From: DATBVX01 sp963695985
Lineage (GTDB): Bacteria > Pseudomonadota > Gammaproteobacteria > Steroidobacterales > Steroidobacteraceae
NCBI GenBank assembly: GCA_963695985.1
Contig: CAVOIC010000007.1
Location: 322,320-386,319 of the forward strand
DNA: 64,000 bases
Direction: 5' to 3'
The position numbers and the translations under genes were made by a program. The notes beneath the pieces were generated by a model. It did no database searches, was not told the origin of the DNA, and saw only the letters and a list, made by a program, of their open reading frames with translations. The stretch's first letter is position 1, and the number at the start of each line of letters is the position of its first letter. Positions 26,675 to 36,243 of the stretch are shown piece by piece.

Positions 26675-27360
26675 GAGGTGCCGCCGTTGCCGCGCGTGTC
26701 TGCCACGATACGGCCATCACGCATGCGGATGTGGCGCCGCGCCCGATTGCCCACCTCGACGTCGTGGGTGACTACAAGGAGCGTGAGAGCCGCGGCATTG
26801 AGTGTCTCCAGCGCGCGCAGTACCTCCTCGCCGGACGCATGATCGAGATTGCCGGTCGGCTCGTCCGCGAGCAGGACGGTGGGGCGCATGATCATCGCTC
26901 GCGCAATGGCCACGCGCTGGCGCTGCCCGCCGGAGAGCTGATCCGGACGGTGGTGCGCGCGATCCGCGAGACTCAGGCTCTCGATCACGCGCTGCACCTG
27001 GGGTCGACGTTCCGCCGGCGCTACGCCCGCCAGCACCAGGGGCAACTCGATATTCTCGAACGCCGTGAGCCGTGGGATGAGGTGAAACGACTGAAAGATG
27101 AAGCCGACGCTGTGCGCCCGGGCATGCGCGAGCTCGTCGTCGTCGAGAGCGGTGGTCTCGCGCCCGTCGAGCCGGTACGTGCCCGCCGTTGGACGGTCGA
27201 GGAGGCCGATGACGTTCAGCAGCGTCGACTTGCCCGAACCCGAAGGTCCCATGATGGAAACATAGTCGCCCGTCTCGATCTGCAGATTGATGTCGTCCAG
27301 CGCGCGCACTTCCTGGTCTCCAACGAGAAAGTGCCTATGGATATCGACGAGTTCGATCAT
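26671..27360 (-). CDS. ABC transporter ATPase (LolD/MacB type)
   Basis: A 229-residue intact nucleotide-binding subunit. Walker A is GPSGSGKSTLLN near residue 40, the Q-loop FIFQSFHLIPRLTAFEN, the signature LSGGQRQRVAIARAM, Walker B VLLADEPTGNLD and the switch histidine VVTHD. It belongs to the group that energises MacB- and LolCE-like mechanotransmitters. Its ATG overlaps the adaptor stop and its stop overlaps the next start, so the four genes are tightly coupled. This is the only gene of the four without a frameshift. Confidence 0.93.
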   Translation of the reverse strand: MIELVDIHRHFLVGDQEVRALDDINLQIETGDYVSIMGPSGSGKSTLLNVIGLLDRPTAGTYRLDGRETTALDDDELAHARAHSVGFIFQSFHLIPRLTAFENIELPLVLAGVAPAERRPQVQRVIESLSLADRAHHRPDQLSGGQRQRVAIARAMIMRPTVLLADEPTGNLDHASGEEVLRALETLNAAALTLLVVTHDVEVGNRARRHIRMRDGRIVADTRGNGGTS

Positions 27361-28512
27361 TCGCCGGTCGCAGCCTTGGCGCTCGCGCGGGCGCGGACGC
27401 CGTCAGCCAGCCCTTCGCGATCGATGGAAGTGACGACGAGCTCTTGCGGCTCGAGCCCGGAGCGGATCTCCGTGTACTCCCAGTTGCCGATGCCCGTCTT
27501 GACATCACGCAACTCGACGCGCCCGCGGCGCTGGTCGAGCACGTAGACGCGCTTGCCTTCGATCAGGGCACGGGTGGGAATGCGCAGCACGTCGGGACGC
27601 TCATCGAGGATGACCTCGACGTCCGCGCTGTAACCCGGGCAGCAGCTCGAGCTCCGTGACGTGCTCGATTTCGGCTTCGATCTCCACCGTGCGCGCCTGT
27701 TTCTCGAGGTCGAGAACATAGGGTGCCACGCGGCGAACGTGCGCCGGGAAGCTCTTGCCCCGGAACGCGTCGAGGGTGACTCGCGCGCGCATCCCTTCAC
27801 GGATCCGCGGCGCATCCACCTCGTCGATCGGTGCGGTGATGTAGATGCAGCTCGTGTCCACGACGTCGACGGCGGGCGGCGTGGGAATTCCCACCGGGGA
27901 AGGCGTCACGAACTCGCCGAGCTCACCGTTGATCTCGGCCACGATACCGTCGAATGGCGCGCGCAGCAGCGAGCGCTCGAGCGTGGCACGCACCTCGCCA
28001 ATGCGCGCGAGCGTGACCTGTGTATTCTGGGTCGCGGCACGGCACGCAGCGTCGTTACTGTCAGCTTCGCCCTGGGCGCGATCTGCGGCATCCACTGCAA
28101 TCAGTCCGCGCGCGAGCAGCGTCTTCGCGCGCTCCGCTTCACGACGCGAAACCTGTGCGGTGACACAGGCTTGCTCGGCACGCGCACGCGCGGCCACGGA
28201 ATCGCGCTGTGCGAGGTCAAGCTGCGCCCTGATGTCCTCGTTCCATAGCTCGAGCAGGATCTGCCCCTTGCGCACCCGATCGCCTTTCTTGACGGGCAGA
28301 CGTGCGATTTGCCCACCCATGGCTGGAGCGAGTCGGGCCCGCTGGCAGGCCTTGATGGTTCCGGCGCGCGTGTTCGTGACCGTCTCCGCCACGACGCCGC
28401 GCGTTGCGGTCACGGTGTCAACCACGATCGAGCTGGGCCGCGCCCAATACGCGGTCACGATACCGGCGAGCAGGACGGCTCCTGCGGTGATGAGCAAAGT
28501 ACGGCGTTTCAT
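27357..28512 (-). CDS. MacA/HlyD-type periplasmic adaptor, one frameshift
   Basis: A membrane-fusion protein of about 385 residues. It starts MKRRTLLITAGAVLLAGIVT (N-terminal membrane anchor), then the lipoyl half LAPAMGGQIARLPVKKGDRV, a coiled-coil hairpin of about 80 residues, and the second lipoyl half RAPFDGIVAEINGELGEFV. The beta-barrel part is interrupted near 27625, where one extra base shifts VTELELLPG into another frame; the expected end continues YSADVEVILDERPDVLRIP and TGIGNWEYTEIRSGLEP to the stop at 27357. It would link the permeases to an outer-membrane channel that is not encoded here. Confidence 0.82.
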
Positions 28513-28698
28513 TTCATCGCGTCCGAACGTTGCACACAGTCTGACATCTCCTCGCTCCTCACGGCAGGCAATCCGTTCTGCTCACAGAATGACCAATCCA
28601 AGCTTTATGGCCGTAACTTGCGTATTCTATGAATTTCAAGTGCCAGTTATGCACAGGTCGTCCACTGCCGTAGTGAACAACTGCCAAGGATCCCGGTC

Positions 28699-28965
28699 AT
28701 GAAGCGCAAGGACAAACAGCCAAAGCTCAGCGCCGAACATCGCGCCCTCGCGCGCATCGCCCAACGCGCGCGCGCATTTGCCGACGAAGCTCGAACGAAA
28801 TCCGAACATGCGAAGACGGCCTGGAAGCAAGCGCGCGAAGCCTTCAGAGAAGCCAAGCGAGCCGCCAAGCGCGCCCGCAAAGCAGCGAAAGCCGCTCAAG
28901 CCTCCTTCGGACGCGCTATGAAAAAGAGGAACACAAAGAAGAAGAAGAGGAGTGCTCGAGCCTGA
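28699..28965 (+). CDS. small Lys/Ala-rich basic protein
   Basis: An 88-residue, very basic protein (start MKRKDKQPKLSAEHRALARI, end KKRNTKKKKRSARA). The middle is an uninterrupted Ala/Lys/Arg/Glu helix with heptad-like spacing (EAFREAKRAAKRARKAAKAA). AAGGA lies about nine bases upstream of the ATG, and a terminator follows the gene. Histone H1-like nucleic-acid binding is the usual guess for such a composition, but no family signature supports it. Confidence 0.55.
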   Translation: MKRKDKQPKLSAEHRALARIAQRARAFADEARTKSEHAKTAWKQAREAFREAKRAAKRARKAAKAAQASFGRAMKKRNTKKKKRSARA

Positions 28966-28988
28966 AGGCGCGCGAGCCGGTCAGGCTC

Positions 28989-29019
28989 AGGGCCCCGGCG
29001 CGAACCGCCCGGCCCTTTT
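28989..29019 (+). terminator. rho-independent terminator after the small basic protein
   Basis: A GC-rich hairpin (GGGCC-CCGGCG, CGAA loop, CGCCC-GGCCC) is followed by TTTTCATTTT on the plus strand, 24 nt behind the stop of the 88-residue gene. Confidence 0.7.
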
Positions 29020-29043
29020 CATTTTGTCTTCAGCCGGACGCTG

Positions 29044-29160
29044 TCACGCTGCGGGAAGGCGCGCGTTGATCCAGCCGATGATGTCCTTCATCACCACTTC
29101 CTTGCCGATGTCGTTGAGGAGGTCGTGGAAGTGTCGCTCGCGGAGCTGTTCAGCCTGGCC
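29044..29160 (-). pseudogene. 3' fragment of a lysophospholipase-type hydrolase
   Basis: The minus strand reads HFHDLLNDIGKEVVMKDIIG followed by WINARLPAA and a stop. This is the C-terminus of serine-aminopeptidase/monoacylglycerol lipase family proteins, containing the catalytic histidine region (H-D-L-L-N-D). Upstream of about 29160 the similarity is lost; the lid, nucleophile elbow and acid are absent. It is a gene tip left by a rearrangement. Confidence 0.55.
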
Positions 29161-29311
29161 GAGCGTGCACGAATCAAGATCGGGTAGTGCACCCCTGCCC
29201 AAACTGCCCGCGACCTGCACCAGCGGGCTCCAGCATCCACCGCATTGGACCAGGTCCAATTGGTCGCGCGCGTGGGAATCGACATCCTCCCGATCCTGTG
29301 CGCGCGCCCGT

Positions 29312-29335
29312 CCTGACGACTACTGCGTCGTCAGG
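29312..29335. other. perfect 9-bp inverted repeat
   Basis: CCTGACGAC and GTCGTCAGG flank a six-base loop (TACTGC). No T-run follows on either strand. It is 40 bp upstream of the start of the broken SYLF gene, so it may be part of that gene's leader or an operator. Confidence 0.45.
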
Positions 29336-29377
29336 CACTCGGAGGCTGCGCGCGATACAACCGAAAGGAGACGAATC

Positions 29378-29944
29378 ATGAAACGTTCAATGCAATGATC
29401 CGGCTTTCTGCTGCTACTCCTTCTGACCTGCGCTGCAGTGCGGGCGCACGACTACGACGACACGATCAAAGTGTTCAAGGAAGCGGGTCAAAGCGGCGAG
29501 TTCTTCAAGAAGAGTTACGGCTACGCCGTATTTCCGACGATCGGCAAAGGCGGCATCGGGATCGGCGGGGCGCACGGCAAAGGTCGTGTGTACGTCGGCG
29601 GCAAACACGTGGGCGACACGTCCATGACGCAGCTCACGGCCGGGTTCCAGTTAGGCGGTCAGGCATTCAGCGAAATCGTCTTTTTCGAAGACAAGCGCTC
29701 GTTCGACGATTCACCAGCGGCAACTTCGAATTCGGCGCTCAGGTCGCGGCAGTTGCGATCACGGCGGGTGCCTCTGCGGGCGCAGGCACGACGGGCAGCA
29801 CTGCGGGCGCCAGGTGGCGGCAAGCACGATGCGGCGACAGCGGGCGGCTACCACAAGGGAACGGCGGTCTTCACGGTCGCCAAGGGCGGCTTGATGTACG
29901 AGGCGACTGTGGGCGGGCAAAAGTTACTCTACAAGGCGCTGTGA
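29378..29944 (+). pseudogene. SYLF/Ysc84-domain protein, inactivated copy
   Basis: This is a paralogue of the intact gene at 47578-48150. AAGGAG precedes the ATG at 29378. The seventh codon is TGA (29396-29398), right before the signal-peptide core GFLLLLLLTCAAVRA. The mature part DYDDTIKVFKEAGQSGEFF, FPTIGKGGIGIGGAHGKGRV and HVGDTSMTQLTAGFQLGGQ is well conserved, but the frame slips near 29710, where FTSGNFEFGAQVAAVAITAG is in another frame, and slips back near 29815 to read HKGTAVFTVAKGGLMYEAT and the stop. The family binds lipid (SYLF) and is exported here. One nonsense codon and two shifts make it non-functional as assembled. Confidence 0.8.
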
Positions 29945-30078
29945 GTAGATCATCGGCCGATGGAAACTCAAACCATGAAACGAACCACACGAACTATCCT
30001 TGTGCTCGCCGGTTGCGCCTTGGCATCCGGCGTCTGGTATTCGCCGTGACGCTGAACCGTACCAACCAGGAAGCGACA

Positions 30079-32547
30079 GTGAAAACGAAACACCAACAAC
30101 ACCTCCTCGCCGCCGCGCTCGTTGGCGTGCTGGCAATGGGCAGCCTCGCCGGCTGCGATCGGCAACAGCCGTCGGGCACAGCAGCGGCAGGGGCACAAGA
30201 AGTCCTGCCCCGGCCCGAACAACCCTTCGGCGGCAAGATCGGCCGCACGGCCAAGGACTCCACGCCGGACTTCCCCAAGAGCGTCGAAGCGCCCAAGGGC
30301 GCGCCCGAACATCCTCGCTCATCCTCACCGATGACGTGGGCTTCGGCGCGTCGTCCACGTTCGGCGGGCCGATTCCCACGCCGACGATGGATCGGCTGGC
30401 GAAGAACGGACTGCGCTACAACAATTTCCACACCACGGCGCTCTGCTCGCCCACGCGCGCGGCGCTGCTCACCGGGCGCAATCATCACAGCGCCGACACC
30501 GGCGTCATCATGGAACTGGGCACCGGCTTCCCGGGCTACAACTCGCTGATGTCGAAGAGCAACGGCACGTTCGCCGAAGATGCTGAAGCAGAACGGCTAC
30601 AACACGTCCTGGTACGGCAAGAACCACAACGTCCCCGACTGGCATGACCAGCCAGGCCGGGCCGTTCGACCTGTGGCCGACCGGGCTGGGCTTCGAGTAC
30701 TTCTACGGCTTCATCGGCGGCGACACGAGCCAGTGGAACCCGGCGCTCTTCGAGGGCACCAAGCCGATCGAGCCGCCGCACGACGCGAAGGACTACTTCT
30801 TCGACAAGGACATGGCCGACCACGCGCATCGACTGGATCCGGATGCAGCACGCGATCGCGCCGGACAAGCCCTTCCTCGCCTACTACGCGCCGGGCACGG
30901 CCCACGCGCCGCATCACGCGCCGAAGGAGTGGATCGCGAAGTTCAAGGGCCAGTTCGACCAGGGCTGGGACAAGGTGCGCGAGGAAACTTTCGCGCGGCA
31001 GAAGGCAGCTGGGCATCATCCCGGCGAACACGAAGCTGACGGAGCGCCCCGCCGGCATTCCCGCGTGGGACAGCCTGAACGCCGACCAGAAGAAGGTCTT
31101 CGCCCACATGATGGAAGTCTATGCCGCGGCGCTCTCGCACTGCCGACTACCAGATGGGCCGCATCCTCGACGCCATCGAAGCGCAGGGCGAACTGGACAA
31201 CACGCTGGTCATCTACATCCAGGGCGACAACGGCGCGAGCGCCGAAGGCGGCATGCAGGGCTTGCTCAACGAGATGACCGTGTTCAACGCCATCCCCGAG
31301 GACATGAAGGAAGTCCTTCGCCGCATGGACGAACTCGGCGGGCCGAACGACCTTCAACCACTACCCGGTCGGCTGGGCGCACGCGATGGACACGCCGTTC
31401 CAGTGGACGAAGCAGATCGCCTCGCACTTCGGCGGCACGCGCAACGGCCTGGTCATCTCGTGGCCCGCGCGCATCAAGGACAAGGGCGGCATCCGCACGC
31501 AGTTCACCTCGTGATCGACATCATGCCGACCATTCTCGAAGCCGCCGGCGTGCCCGCGCCGACGAGCATCAACGGCGTGGCGCAGAAGCCCATCGAAGGC
31601 ATGAGCATGGTCTATACGTTCGATGACGCGAAGGCGCCGTCGAAGCACACGACGCAGTACTTCGAGATGTTCGGCAACCGCGCCATCTACCACGACGGCT
31701 GGGTCGCCGCGACGACACCGGGAGTCGCTCCGTGGGACACGGCTGCGAGGCGGAAGGCCGACTGCCTGCCGTCCTCGATTACAAGTGGGAACTCTACAAC
31801 GTCAGCGAGGACTTCTCCGAGGCGAACAACCTCGCGGCCAAGGAGCCCGGCCAAGCTCAAGGAGCTGCAGGACCTCTTCTGGACGGAGGCCGAGAAATAC
31901 AACGTGCTGCCGATCGACAACAGCCGCATCGACCGCTTCGACGTGAACCATCCGGCCCAGCCTGACCCGAGGCCGCGACGAGTTCACCTACTACCCCGGC
32001 CTGGTGCGCATCCCCGAAGGCGCCGCGCCGGACACGAAGAACAAGTCCTGGCAGATCAAGGCCGAGGTCGACATCCCGAAGGGCGGCGCGGAAGGCATGT
32101 TGCTCACGCACGGCGGACGCTTCTCCGGGTGGGGGCTTTACCTGCTCAACGGCAAGCCGGTCTTCCACTACAACCTCGCCGGCGTCGCCCGCTACACCAT
32201 CGCCGGCAAGGACAAGCTCGCGCCGGGCGCACACACCATCGTTTACGACTTCAAGTACGACGGCGGCGGCATCGGCAAAGGCGGCGTCGGCACGATCCAG
32301 GTGGACGGCAAGACCGTGGCCACGGGCCGCATCGAACGCACACTGGCGTTCCGCCTCTCGCTCGACGAGACGCTGGATTGCGGCGAGGACACCGGCACGC
32401 CCGTCAGCGAGGACTACCACGTGCCGTTCAAGTTCACCGGCGAGCTCAAGAAGGTCGACGATCAACCTGAAGCCCGCACCGTTGTCGACGCAGGATCAGC
32501 GGACGCTCGAGGATGGGAGAGTGGCCGCGGCCGTCGCGATGCAATGA
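30079..32547 (+). pseudogene. arylsulfatase (Cys-type sulfatase lipoprotein), about 12 frameshifts
   Basis: Begins at a GTG (30079) after AGGAAGCGACA, with a lipoprotein signal (LVGVLAMGSLAGC). The sulfatase core is clear across frames: LILTDDVGFGASSTFGGP, the formylglycine site CSPTRAALLTGR, YFYGFIGGDTSQWNPALFEG, PFLAYYAPGTAHAPHHAP, NTLVIYIQGDNGASAEGG, HFGGTRNGLVISWPARI, IDIMPTILEAAGVPAPTSI and a C-terminal domain (FTYYPGLVRIPEGAAPD onward). Reading it needs a frame change near 30304, 30580, 30644, 30826, 31008, 31140, 31352, 31508, 31775, 31850, 31962 and 32459; most behave as single inserted bases. No internal nonsense codons occur within the correct frames. It would hydrolyse sulfate esters in the periplasm or outer membrane. 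Confidence 0.8.
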
Positions 32548-32844
32548 TCGGCGTGGTGTTCTTCCGGCGTGACGACGTGCTCCGCCGACAACGCGGTCGC
32601 CGCACTCCTGGCTCATGCCAGACTCGGCTCGGGGTTGGCGGGAGTAGCCTTGTGGCCGGCGTTTGTCGTTCACGCGGCGTTGGCGGGCTGGTGCATGACC
32701 TTACGCATCGCTCCGCGACCGGAATAAGCGGTCCGCAAGTGAGTGGTTTGCACCTATGACGCCGAAGCGACGGCGGGAGCGTCCTCCGTCGCTTTGATAG
32801 TGCTCTGAAAGGTCTGGATGCTGTGACCGGGGCGCTGCGAACGG
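32548..32844. other. gap with one hairpin
   Basis: About 300 bp between the arylsulfatase end (plus) and the end of the VWA-PASTA gene (minus). Apart from the hairpin at 32765-32794 I see no gene, promoter or repeat. Confidence 0.4.
32765..32794. terminator. hairpin between convergent genes
   Basis: A perfect 9-bp stem AAGCGACGG / CCGTCGCTT with a 12-base loop lies between the arylsulfatase and the VWA-PASTA gene, which converge. It may serve both strands; the T-tracts are short. Confidence 0.5.
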
Positions 32845-34374
32845 TCAGTGAAACCGGCGTCGTCTGGCGACCAGAGCGAGCAGGCCAGCGAACACCGTCG
32901 CCACGCCCACAGCGCCGCCACCACCACCGCCACCACCGCTGCTGCCGCCGCCGCCACCGCCACCACTTCCGGCGCCGCTCGAGACGACGAGGTTCACCGC
33001 GGAGCCGCCCGCCACATTCTTGCCGGCCGCCGGGCTCTGGCTGATGACGCTGCCGGATGCGACCGTGCTGCTCGACTGCTGCGTGACGGTCCCTACCATG
33101 AGACTGGCAGCGGTGATAGCGCTGGTGGCGGCCGCCTGCGTCTGGCCCGCCACGTCCGGCACCGCGACGCCGCTCGAGACGACGAGGTCCACCGGGGAGC
33201 CGTGTGCCACATTCGTGCCGGCCGGCGGGTTCTGGCTGATGACGGTGCCGGGAGCGACCGTACTGCTCGACTGCTCCGTGACAGGCCCCACCGCGAGACC
33301 GGCATCGGTGATAGCGCTGGTGGCGGCCGCCTGCGTCTGGCCCGTCACGTTCGGCACCGCGAAGAGGCTTGGCGGACAACGCGCGAACGTTACAGAGGCC
33401 GGAGCGGCCTGCCCCGTTACACTGACCTGCAGCGTGTGGTTACCGCAATCGGTGATGGAAGACGACGGGATGCTCAGAAGGTACTCATTCTTGAGCCGGT
33501 TCGAGATGTTCGTGTAGGCGGCTGCAATCTCGCTATCGCTTGGCGCGGGGAGATAGACGCCACCGGTCTCAACTGCCAGACGCGTCATCAGGCCAGCCCG
33601 GACACTGCCTACACCCACTGTGAAGATAGGAACGCTGTTGTCGAGCGCGTTCTGAACAACGTGCTCCTCACCGATCGCAGAGCTGTTCTCGGCACCGTCG
33701 CTGATCAGAATCACGGCCTTCGGCCCCGGTGGAAGCTGAACGGAAGGTGTTTGGAACTGATTGACCGCCTTGTTGACCCCATCGAGCAAGTTGGTGCCGC
33801 TGCCCGGGTAGGGCGCCATCACAGCACTCGTCAGCGCGGACGTGCCCGCTGCCCCGTCAATCTCGGTGAAGTCCTTCACTACTGAGGCCTTGTCGTTATT
33901 GGAGAAATTGAACTTGACGATGGCGGCGAAGTCGCCGACGCGCATAGCGTTGATGAAGCTGATCACGGCGTTCTGCATGGCGGTGAGCGCGGCGTTCTGC
34001 ACGCTGCCGCTGTAGTCCATGACGAAGACCACCGAAACCTTTTGATTCGGGTCCTGGGCCGGCGGCAAGGTGAAGCCGGACGGTGTAACCGCCGCCCCAT
34101 CCAGCATCACGGTGAAGGCAGGGGCCGTCAGTTGCCCCACAGGGTTACCGAGCGCATCAGTGACAGTCACGAACGCCTCGATCGGCTGGGGATCGGGGGC
34201 CGCCTCGACGCGCAGATCCACGGCCGCCCGCGCAGGGCCGGCCAGAAATGCTGCTGCCAGCAGCAGAATTGCGGGTAGCCACGACCGCAGCTGCGCGACA
34301 ACTGCGTGTCTGCCAAAAATGGCATACCGCATGCCGTGGGAATGCGCACAGGCACGGAGAGTTCGTCGAAGCAT
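32845..34374 (-). CDS. VWA-PASTA surface protein with GlyGly-CTERM-like tail
   Basis: A 509-residue exported protein. After a long signal peptide (AILLLAAAFLAGPARA) comes an N-terminal beta domain, then a von Willebrand factor A domain at about residues 115-300 with the MIDAS motif DYSGS and VILISDGAENSS. Two PASTA-like repeats follow (VPNVTGQTQAAATSAITDAG and VPDVAGQTQAAATSAITAAS), each of about 70 residues. The C-terminus is a glycine/serine run, a hydrophobic helix (VGVATVFAGLLALVA) and RRRRFH, the GlyGly-CTERM layout cleaved by rhombosortase in other proteobacteria. A cell-surface adhesion or binding role is inferred. The start has AAGAGA upstream; ATG at residue 15 is an alternative. Confidence 0.85.
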   Translation of the reverse strand: MLRRTLRACAHSHGMRYAIFGRHAVVAQLRSWLPAILLLAAAFLAGPARAAVDLRVEAAPDPQPIEAFVTVTDALGNPVGQLTAPAFTVMLDGAAVTPSGFTLPPAQDPNQKVSVVFVMDYSGSVQNAALTAMQNAVISFINAMRVGDFAAIVKFNFSNNDKASVVKDFTEIDGAAGTSALTSAVMAPYPGSGTNLLDGVNKAVNQFQTPSVQLPPGPKAVILISDGAENSSAIGEEHVVQNALDNSVPIFTVGVGSVRAGLMTRLAVETGGVYLPAPSDSEIAAAYTNISNRLKNEYLLSIPSSSITDCGNHTLQVSVTGQAAPASVTFARCPPSLFAVPNVTGQTQAAATSAITDAGLAVGPVTEQSSSTVAPGTVISQNPPAGTNVAHGSPVDLVVSSGVAVPDVAGQTQAAATSAITAASLMVGTVTQQSSSTVASGSVISQSPAAGKNVAGGSAVNLVVSSGAGSGGGGGGGSSGGGGGGGGAVGVATVFAGLLALVARRRRFH

Positions 34375-34665
34375 GGCGTTTCTCTTTTGACTTATTGCTG
34401 AAAAGACGTAGTTATCGTTTCCGCTAATTTACACATACACGTGAAGAGGCGGACAAAGAGACTCTGTGATCTCTGTCACCAATTTGGCGAAAAATTGGAT
34501 TAACCCGTCACGTTGTCGGATTCGTCGGCAGTGACAGCAGGATTATGGAATGTTCGAAGTTCGAACGGTAACGAAATCGACCTTAACGCTGACCTTGTGA
34601 TGATGCCGATGAGTTATTTCGGCGAAGATTTGCCTTTACTGTGCATCCCTGGTTAGGTCTTTCAC
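34375..34665. promoter_or_regulatory. AT-rich divergent promoter region with palindrome
   Basis: This 291-bp divergent gap between the VWA-PASTA gene and the CmcJ-type gene is much more AT-rich than its surroundings. It contains CCAATTT / AAATTGG (34479-34498), a 7-bp palindrome with a six-base spacer that could be an operator. No promoter pair could be assigned with confidence. Confidence 0.4.
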
Positions 34666-35562
34666 ATGAGCATGCTGCAGGCTGAGCCCGAAGTGAGGAC
34701 GGTCGAGGCCGCGATCAACTACGTCGCGCACGGCTCCTTCGTCAACCGACGATTCGTGGCGCCGGGGGTGGAGCGCAATACCGGCCGATATGAGACGCAT
34801 CGAGTGTCGATCCGCGACGGGCGCGAGATCAAGGACCATTTCAGGCTGCATGTTCACGGCTTCGTGCTGGCCAGGCACCACAGCGCCGTCACGAACTTCT
34901 TCGACAAGGATCAGGTCGACCAGGTGTATCCCGGCGAGGTGGTGGAGGCGGTCAAGGCGCTGACGGGCGCGACGCGCGTTGCACCCATGGGCTGGATGAT
35001 CCGCACCTCGGGCGATCTCTCGAGGCACCGGCACCAGACCGTCGGCTACACCCACCGGGGAGGGGTGCAGCCGCCCGCCGGCGAGGCGCACGTGGACTTC
35101 ACACCGCAACGTGCCGAATCGATGGCACGCACGCTCTACGAGCAAACGTTCCCGAATGGGAAAGGCTTCTCCCGTTTCATCGCTTCCAGCCTGTGGCGCA
35201 CGTTCTCAGAGCCGCCACAGGATTGTCCGCTGGCGTTGTGCGATGCCCGCAGTGTGGGCGCCGAGGAGGGCGTGCCCAACAGCCTGTTCATCGTCGATCA
35301 GATTCCCGACGAGAAGACGATGCTGGGCGAGATGCCAGGGGAGGATAAGGTCCCTGCCGCCGCGATCTTTCACTACAACCCGAATCACCGCTGGTGGTAC
35401 TTCTCCAACATGACCCGGGACGAGATCGTTCTGATCAAGTTCCACGACAGCGATCCGACCTGCGCCCTGCGCACGCCCCACACCGCATTCCACGATCCGA
35501 GCTTCCCCGGTGCGAAGCCGCGCGAGAGCATCGAGGTCCGTACCGTAGCCTTCTTCGAGTGA
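34666..35562 (+). CDS. CmcJ/NvfI-family oxidoreductase
   Basis: A 298-residue protein of the CmcJ/NvfI (AsaB-like) family, best known from cephamycin 7-alpha-methoxylation and from fungal natural-product pathways. Signatures are INYVAHGSFVNRRFVAPG at the start, FFDKDQVDQVYPGEVVEAVK, HVDFTPQRAE (a metal-like H-x-D), HYNPNHRWWYFSNMTRDE and the C-terminal LIKFHDSDP, RTPHTAFHDPSF and ESIEVRTVAFFE. Members are thought to be Fe/2-oxoglutarate-type oxygenases. The substrate is unknown; there are no other natural-product genes nearby. Its stop lies only about 25 bp from the end of the NapC-type gene on the other strand. Confidence 0.85.
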   Translation: MSMLQAEPEVRTVEAAINYVAHGSFVNRRFVAPGVERNTGRYETHRVSIRDGREIKDHFRLHVHGFVLARHHSAVTNFFDKDQVDQVYPGEVVEAVKALTGATRVAPMGWMIRTSGDLSRHRHQTVGYTHRGGVQPPAGEAHVDFTPQRAESMARTLYEQTFPNGKGFSRFIASSLWRTFSEPPQDCPLALCDARSVGAEEGVPNSLFIVDQIPDEKTMLGEMPGEDKVPAAAIFHYNPNHRWWYFSNMTRDEIVLIKFHDSDPTCALRTPHTAFHDPSFPGAKPRESIEVRTVAFFE

Positions 35563-35574
35563 CCGGAGGCTGGC

Positions 35575-36192
35575 GCGCGCATTCTTCCTCGTACCCGGCG
35601 GCAGGTCGTGGCCGATGCCCTTGTGACAATCGATGCAGGTTTCGTTGCGCGTCAGCATGCGCTCCTTGACGTGTTTCTTCGCGGCACTCGAATCCTGGTT
35701 CTCGAGGTCCATCGCCTCGAGTGAATGGCAGTTCTTGCATTCACGGGAGTCGTTGGCCTTCATCTTCGCCCAGACATTCTCTGCCATCTCGAGTCGTGCT
35801 GCGGCGAATTTCTCCTTCGGGCGCCTCGTACCCAGTGCCCACTTCGGCAACTCGTTGATGCTCGCCGCGATCTTGACCTTCATCTTCGGGAAGAAGTCAT
35901 GCGGCACGTGGCAATCGGAGCAGATCGCGCGCACGCCCGCGACGTTCTTGTAGTGAGGGCTGTCGCTCGTACTCCGGCACTATGTTGTCGCTCATCTCGT
36001 GACAGGAGGTGCAGAACGCCAGCGTGTTTGAGTAGTGTAGCGCGGTATTGAAGCTCGGCCCAGGCCAGAACGCCGAGCACCAAACAGCAGGAAGCCGCCG
36101 ACGGGTATGCCGAGTAGCCAGCGCCGCTGCGGCTTGCGCCACAGGCGTTGCCACCATGATTCGCTTACCGGTTTCTGATTCGCTTCGGACAT
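35575..36192 (-). CDS. NapC/NirT-type tetraheme cytochrome c (CymA-like), two frameshifts
   Basis: A membrane-anchored quinol dehydrogenase. Starts MSEANQKPVSESWWQRLWRK (36192, GGGGAG upstream), followed by an inner-membrane helix (WLLGIPVGGFLLFG). Four CxxCH motifs are found: CTSCH in TLAFCTSCHEM, CSDCH, CKNCH in ECKNCHSLEAMDLE and CIDCH in CIDCHKGIGHDLP, as in NapC, NirT and CymA. The frame shifts near 36080 and near 35960. No stop follows the last heme in any frame until well inside the antisense of the CmcJ-type gene (35206 in this frame), so the 3' end may be truncated. It would pass electrons from quinol to periplasmic cytochromes. Confidence 0.75.
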
Positions 36193-36243
36193 GCAGATCT
36201 CCCCGGCGAGTGTTTTTGGTCGTTCTCGGTCCTGCGCTCGCGC

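Noticed and set aside
29976..30050. 24-codon open frame between the SYLF and sulfatase genes (starts MKRTTRTILVLAGC)
   Set aside because: Looks like a signal peptide start but stops at once; no ribosome-binding site evidence and no further family sequence.
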